The notes under the pieces are model-generated. The model did no database searches, was not told the origin of the DNA, and saw only the letters and a list, made by a program, of their open reading frames with translations. From Spirochaetales bacterium (GTDB taxonomy: Bacteria; Spirochaetota; Spirochaetia; ARS1246), in assembly GCA_018644745.1 (NCBI GenBank), contig JABGPX010000549.1:1-9091 (forward strand): a stretch of DNA of 9,091 bases, in the 5' to 3' direction. A program made the translations under genes and the position numbers. How positions within the stretch are numbered: position 1 is the first letter of the stretch; every line of letters begins with the position of its first letter. Below are positions 6,790-9,091 of the stretch, one piece after another.

Positions 6790-7674
6790 TCACCCGAACA
6801 TCGGCACCTTGATGGCGGACATTTCCACATCGATCGGCGTGGTGCCGAAAGTCTCGCCATCGGGAGTCAGCGCCAACGGGAATGCGGTCTCAAGCTTGAT
6901 CTCCTTGCCAGTGAATACCTCAACATCCTCATCGTCGATATGGGAGCCGTCATAAATCTTGGGAAAGAGCTTGAGCAATTTCCCGCGGCGTACCGGATTG
7001 AGCACCATAATATCCAGAAGCCCATCATCTATTTTCGCACCGGGCGACATAATCATATTTCCGCCGGTTAAACGGGAATTACAGATCTCTACAAAAATAA
7101 GATCCCGTTCGTACAGGACGCCGTCGATTGTAAGTTCGCAACGGCATGGTTTAAGCGCCACTAGTTCTTCGAGTACCCCAAGAATATAACTGAGCGAACC
7201 GAGCCATTTGTACTTTTTTGCCCGGTAGGCAACATTGGAAACGAATCCGGCACCCAGCAGGTTGATAAAGAAATACTCACCGTCGCCGCATGTAAAGTGA
7301 CCAAGATCGATATCCCTGACAGCGCCCCCGGATATCTTTTCAACCGCGTCATCGAGAGTGTCAATTCCAAGATCTTTTATGAACGAATTGCCGGTTCCCA
7401 CCGGTATCTGGCCGACAGGAACAGGTATTTCATTCCTTCCCGTAAGCAGACCATTGATAACCTCAAATAAAGTACCGTCTCCGCCGACAGCGACAACGCC
7501 GTCGAAAGGACCGGTATCGAGATCGGCAGCCAATGTTCGAGTGTCTCCCGGACCGGAAGAAACCCTCAATTCGGTCGTGTGACCACGTTCTTTTAAAAGC
7601 TCCACCGCGTTTTCAGCGAGAAATACGCCTTTTTTCTTGCCGGCATTTGGGTTAACTATGAAACAAAGATTCAT
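6790..7674 (-). CDS. YegS/DgkB/BmrU-family lipid kinase (diacylglycerol-kinase-like)
   Basis: This is a soluble lipid kinase of the diacylglycerol/sphingosine kinase fold, which phosphorylates a hydroxyl group of a membrane lipid at the cytoplasmic face using ATP. The N-terminus MNLCFIVNPNAGKKKG is typical. The nucleotide-binding GGDGT motif is at 64-68, with the second glycine motif PVGTGNSF at 91-98. The C-terminal beta-sandwich domain carries DDGLLDIMVL and the closing LTPDGE segment, where the family coordinates a structural metal or the phosphate. The length, 294 residues, is normal. The exact lipid substrate cannot be read from the sequence; diacylglycerol is the default and undecaprenol, phosphatidylglycerol or ceramide are possible. 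The start ATG 7674 is well placed, with a weak AGG 8 bases upstream. It is the first gene of a probable - strand operon, 34 bases ahead of the LarA-like gene, and is divergent from acs. Confidence 0.92.
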   Translation of the reverse strand: MNLCFIVNPNAGKKKGVFLAENAVELLKERGHTTELRVSSGPGDTRTLAADLDTGPFDGVVAVGGDGTLFEVINGLLTGRNEIPVPVGQIPVGTGNSFIKDLGIDTLDDAVEKISGGAVRDIDLGHFTCGDGEYFFINLLGAGFVSNVAYRAKKYKWLGSLSYILGVLEELVALKPCRCELTIDGVLYERDLIFVEICNSRLTGGNMIMSPGAKIDDGLLDIMVLNPVRRGKLLKLFPKIYDGSHIDDEDVEVFTGKEIKLETAFPLALTPDGETFGTTPIDVEMSAIKVPMFG

Positions 7675-7727
7675 CTAAGAAACCTATACTGTGGAATGCC
7701 GGAAGTCAAATCGCCGCGGGAAAGGAC

Positions 7728-7756
7728 TTGATTATTCCTGATCGAATAACTTACAT
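7728..7756 (+). promoter_or_regulatory. Weak candidate promoter for acs
   Basis: TTGATT (7728-7733) is followed after 17 bases by TTACAT (7751-7756). The -35 box is a fair sigma70 match but the -10 box is poor (3 of 6). It sits about 80 bases before the acs start in the only stretch able to hold the promoter. The low score reflects the weak -10 box and the unknown host consensus. Confidence 0.2.
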
Positions 7757-7762
7757 TTGTTG

Positions 7763-7809
7763 AGGCGGCATCTGCATAACTCATCAAAGGACGGTACTCC
7801 CGGCCGCCT
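7763..7809 (+). repeat. Inverted repeat in the acs leader
   Basis: AGGCGGC at 7763-7769 is the exact reverse complement of GCCGCCT at 7803-7809, with 33 bases between the arms. One further position outside each arm mismatches, and the next two bases outward pair again. It lies between the candidate promoter and the ribosome binding site, so it could fold in the acs transcript or serve as a two-site operator. A 7-bp match at this distance may also arise by chance in GC-rich words. Confidence 0.3.
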
Positions 7810-7826
7810 AAATCTCTTTCTCTCTT

Positions 7827-7831
7827 AGGAG
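7827..7831 (+). promoter_or_regulatory. Shine-Dalgarno sequence of acs
   Basis: AGGAG lies 7 bases before ATG 7839. It is the best ribosome binding site in the window and fixes the acs start with confidence. Confidence 0.85.
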
Positions 7832-7838
7832 CGGTAAA

Positions 7839-9091
7839 ATGAGCGACAATAAAAACCAGGTATTCGGCGACTTACTCGATGAAGGCAGAGAGTTCCCACC
7901 AAGCCCCGAGTTCGCAAAGAATGCGATTATAAACGATCAGAATTTATACGAAAAGGCGAAAAAAGATCCTCTCGCTTATTGGGAAGATGAAGCTCGCCGG
8001 CTTCACTGGTCAAAGCCATGGGATAAGGTGATGGAATGGGATGCCCCCCACGCAAAATGGTATACAGGCGGGAAAATCAACATTACCGACAACTGCCTTG
8101 ACCGTCATCTTGGAGGAGCCAGGGCAAACAAGGCCGCTCTTATCTGGGAGGGTGAAAACGGAAATGTGCGGACCCTTACCTATCGGCAGCTTCATAGAGA
8201 GGTAAGTAAATTCGCCAATTGCCTTAAAGCACTGGGCGTCGAGAAAGGAGATAGAATCGCAATATACATGCCGATGCTTGTTGAAGCTGTAGTGGCTATG
8301 CTTGCCAGCTCCAGAATCGGCGCGATACACAACGTTATTTTCGGCGGGTTTTCAGCAGATTCTCTCGCCGATAGAATTAACGATTCCCAATGCAAAGTAC
8401 TCATCACCGCGGATGGCGGTTGGAGACGCGGCCAGGTTATTACCCTCAAGCACAACGCTGACAGGGCCCTTGAAACATGCCCAAGTATTGAACACGTAGT
8501 TATTGTGGAAAATCTACCTGGCGAACACCACCTCCTCCAATTCTCTGAAGGACGGGATCACTGGTATCACCGGCTGATGGCTCAGCAGGATGGTAATTGC
8601 TCTCCGGAAGAAATGGACTCGGAAGATGTTCTCTTTATATTGTATACATCCGGAACTACAGGAAAGCCAAAAGGTATCGTGCACACAACCGGCGGATACG
8701 CGGTTGGGACTCATACAACGATGAGTTATGTGTTCGATCTGAAAGACGAGGATGTTTTCTGGTGTACCGCCGATGTGGGTTGGGTAACAGGACACAGCTA
8801 TATTGTGTATGGCCCGCTGATGTGCGGAGCAACAATTCTGATGTACGAAGGCGCGCCGAATCATCCTGATAAAGACAGATTCTGGCAGATGATTGACGAT
8901 CATCAGGTGAGCATATTTTATACGGCCCCTACCGCGATTCGAGCCTTCATGAAGTGGGGAGACGAATATGTGGATAAACACAACCTCTCGAGTCTGCGAG
9001 TGCTCGGCAGCGTCGGTGAGCCGATAAACCCGGAAGCATGGATGTGGTACCACAAGAAAATCGGCAAGGAAAAATGTCCTATTGTTGATAC
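7839..9091 (+). CDS. acs: Acetyl-CoA synthetase (AMP-forming), 3' end cut by window edge
   Basis: Acs activates acetate in two steps, first to acetyl-AMP with release of pyrophosphate and then to acetyl-CoA. It lets the cell use or scavenge free acetate. The first 417 codons are present and uninterrupted; the family length is about 650, so the last third (the hinge, the mobile C-terminal domain and the regulatory acetylated lysine) is outside. Visible features are the Acs N-terminal region with [11 protein letters not shown] (48-57) and [18 protein letters not shown] (73-90), the CoA-binding region ADGGWRRG (191-198), the P-loop-like A3 motif [11 protein letters not shown] (269-279), and [19 protein letters not shown] (309-327), whose Val316-Thr317 correspond to the acetate-pocket pair. 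The segment [12 protein letters not shown] (390-401) carries the pocket valine. The expected WWQTETG motif, which holds the Trp that restricts the pocket to acetate, begins right after the edge. The overall match is to Acs rather than propionyl-CoA synthetase, but that Trp would settle it. Confidence 0.96.
   Translation, partial: MSDNKNQVFGDLLDEGREFPPSPEFAKNAIINDQNLYEKAKKDPLAYWEDEARRLHWSKPWDKVMEWDAPHAKWYTGGKINITDNCLDRHLGGARANKAALIWEGENGNVRTLTYRQLHREVSKFANCLKALGVEKGDRIAIYMPMLVEAVVAMLASSRIGAIHNVIFGGFSADSLADRINDSQCKVLITADGGWRRGQVITLKHNADRALETCPSIEHVVIVENLPGEHHLLQFSEGRDHWYHRLMAQQDGNCSPEEMDSEDVLFILYTSGTTGKPKGIVHTTGGYAVGTHTTMSYVFDLKDEDVFWCTADVGWVTGHSYIVYGPLMCGATILMYEGAPNHPDKDRFWQMIDDHQVSIFYTAPTAIRAFMKWGDEYVDKHNLSSLRVLGSVGEPINPEAWMWYHKKIGKEKCPIVD

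Noticed and set aside
6756..6860. N-terminal extension of the LarA-like frame from a possible start at 6860
   Set aside because: The extra 35 residues overlap the kinase 3' end, are Cys/Arg-rich and do not resemble the LarA N-terminus. GTG 6755 begins right at the homologous strand.
7683..7709. TTGACT ... TATAGG as promoter for the lipid kinase on the - strand
   Set aside because: The spacer is only 15 bases and the -10 box would end 8 bases before the start codon, requiring an almost leaderless transcript. It is possible but not supported enough to annotate.
8514..9053. Long - strand open frame (179 codons) opposite acs
   Set aside because: It lies wholly antisense to a well-conserved acs coding region and has no recognisable domain, so it is a shadow of codon usage.

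Overview
The window is about 9.1 kb of ordinary, gene-dense bacterial chromosome of intermediate GC. It holds four complete protein genes, one gene cut by the left edge and also frameshifted, one gene cut by the right edge, and two short stretches that look like remnants of other genes. I see no rRNA, tRNA, CRISPR array, insertion sequence or phage gene. The host looks like an uncultured or poorly studied bacterium, because no gene is close to a model-organism version. A possible phytanoyl-CoA-dioxygenase remnant and the TPR-ATPase hint at environmental phyla rich in such families, but I cannot place the organism with confidence.

Left part, + strand: bases 1-2054 are the 3' part of a large signalling ATPase with an NB-ARC/AfsR-like nucleotide-binding domain, a helical domain and five TPR-like repeats spaced exactly 40 residues apart. 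Its reading frame is broken by an apparent one-base loss near base 676. A gap of about 260 bases follows; the - strand of its right half encodes what looks like the last transmembrane helix of a lost membrane protein. Then comes recQ (2313-4148), a full-length RecQ DNA helicase with Zn-binding, RQC and HRDC domains.

Middle part, - strand: three genes read right to left and are probably co-transcribed. They are a YegS/DgkB-type lipid kinase (7674-6790), a LarA-family nickel-pincer enzyme (6755-5355) with every known active-site position conserved, and a two-dinucleotide FAD/NAD(P) oxidoreductase of the family often fused to or found beside SelD (5266-4124). A 39-codon ORF (5358-5239) sits between the last two, starts in an ATGA overlap with the LarA stop codon, and looks like the severed start of a phytanoyl-CoA dioxygenase gene. 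The oxidoreductase and recQ converge and overlap by 25 bases.

Right part, + strand: an acetyl-CoA synthetase gene (acs) starts at 7839 behind a strong Shine-Dalgarno sequence and runs off the edge. It is divergent from the lipid kinase, so 7675-7838 must carry promoters for both directions. It also contains a 7-bp perfect inverted repeat with 33 bases between the arms.

I found no convincing new multi-gene system. The points most worth a second look are the LarA-like enzyme of unknown substrate, the two gene remnants that suggest local rearrangement, and the frameshift in the TPR-ATPase.
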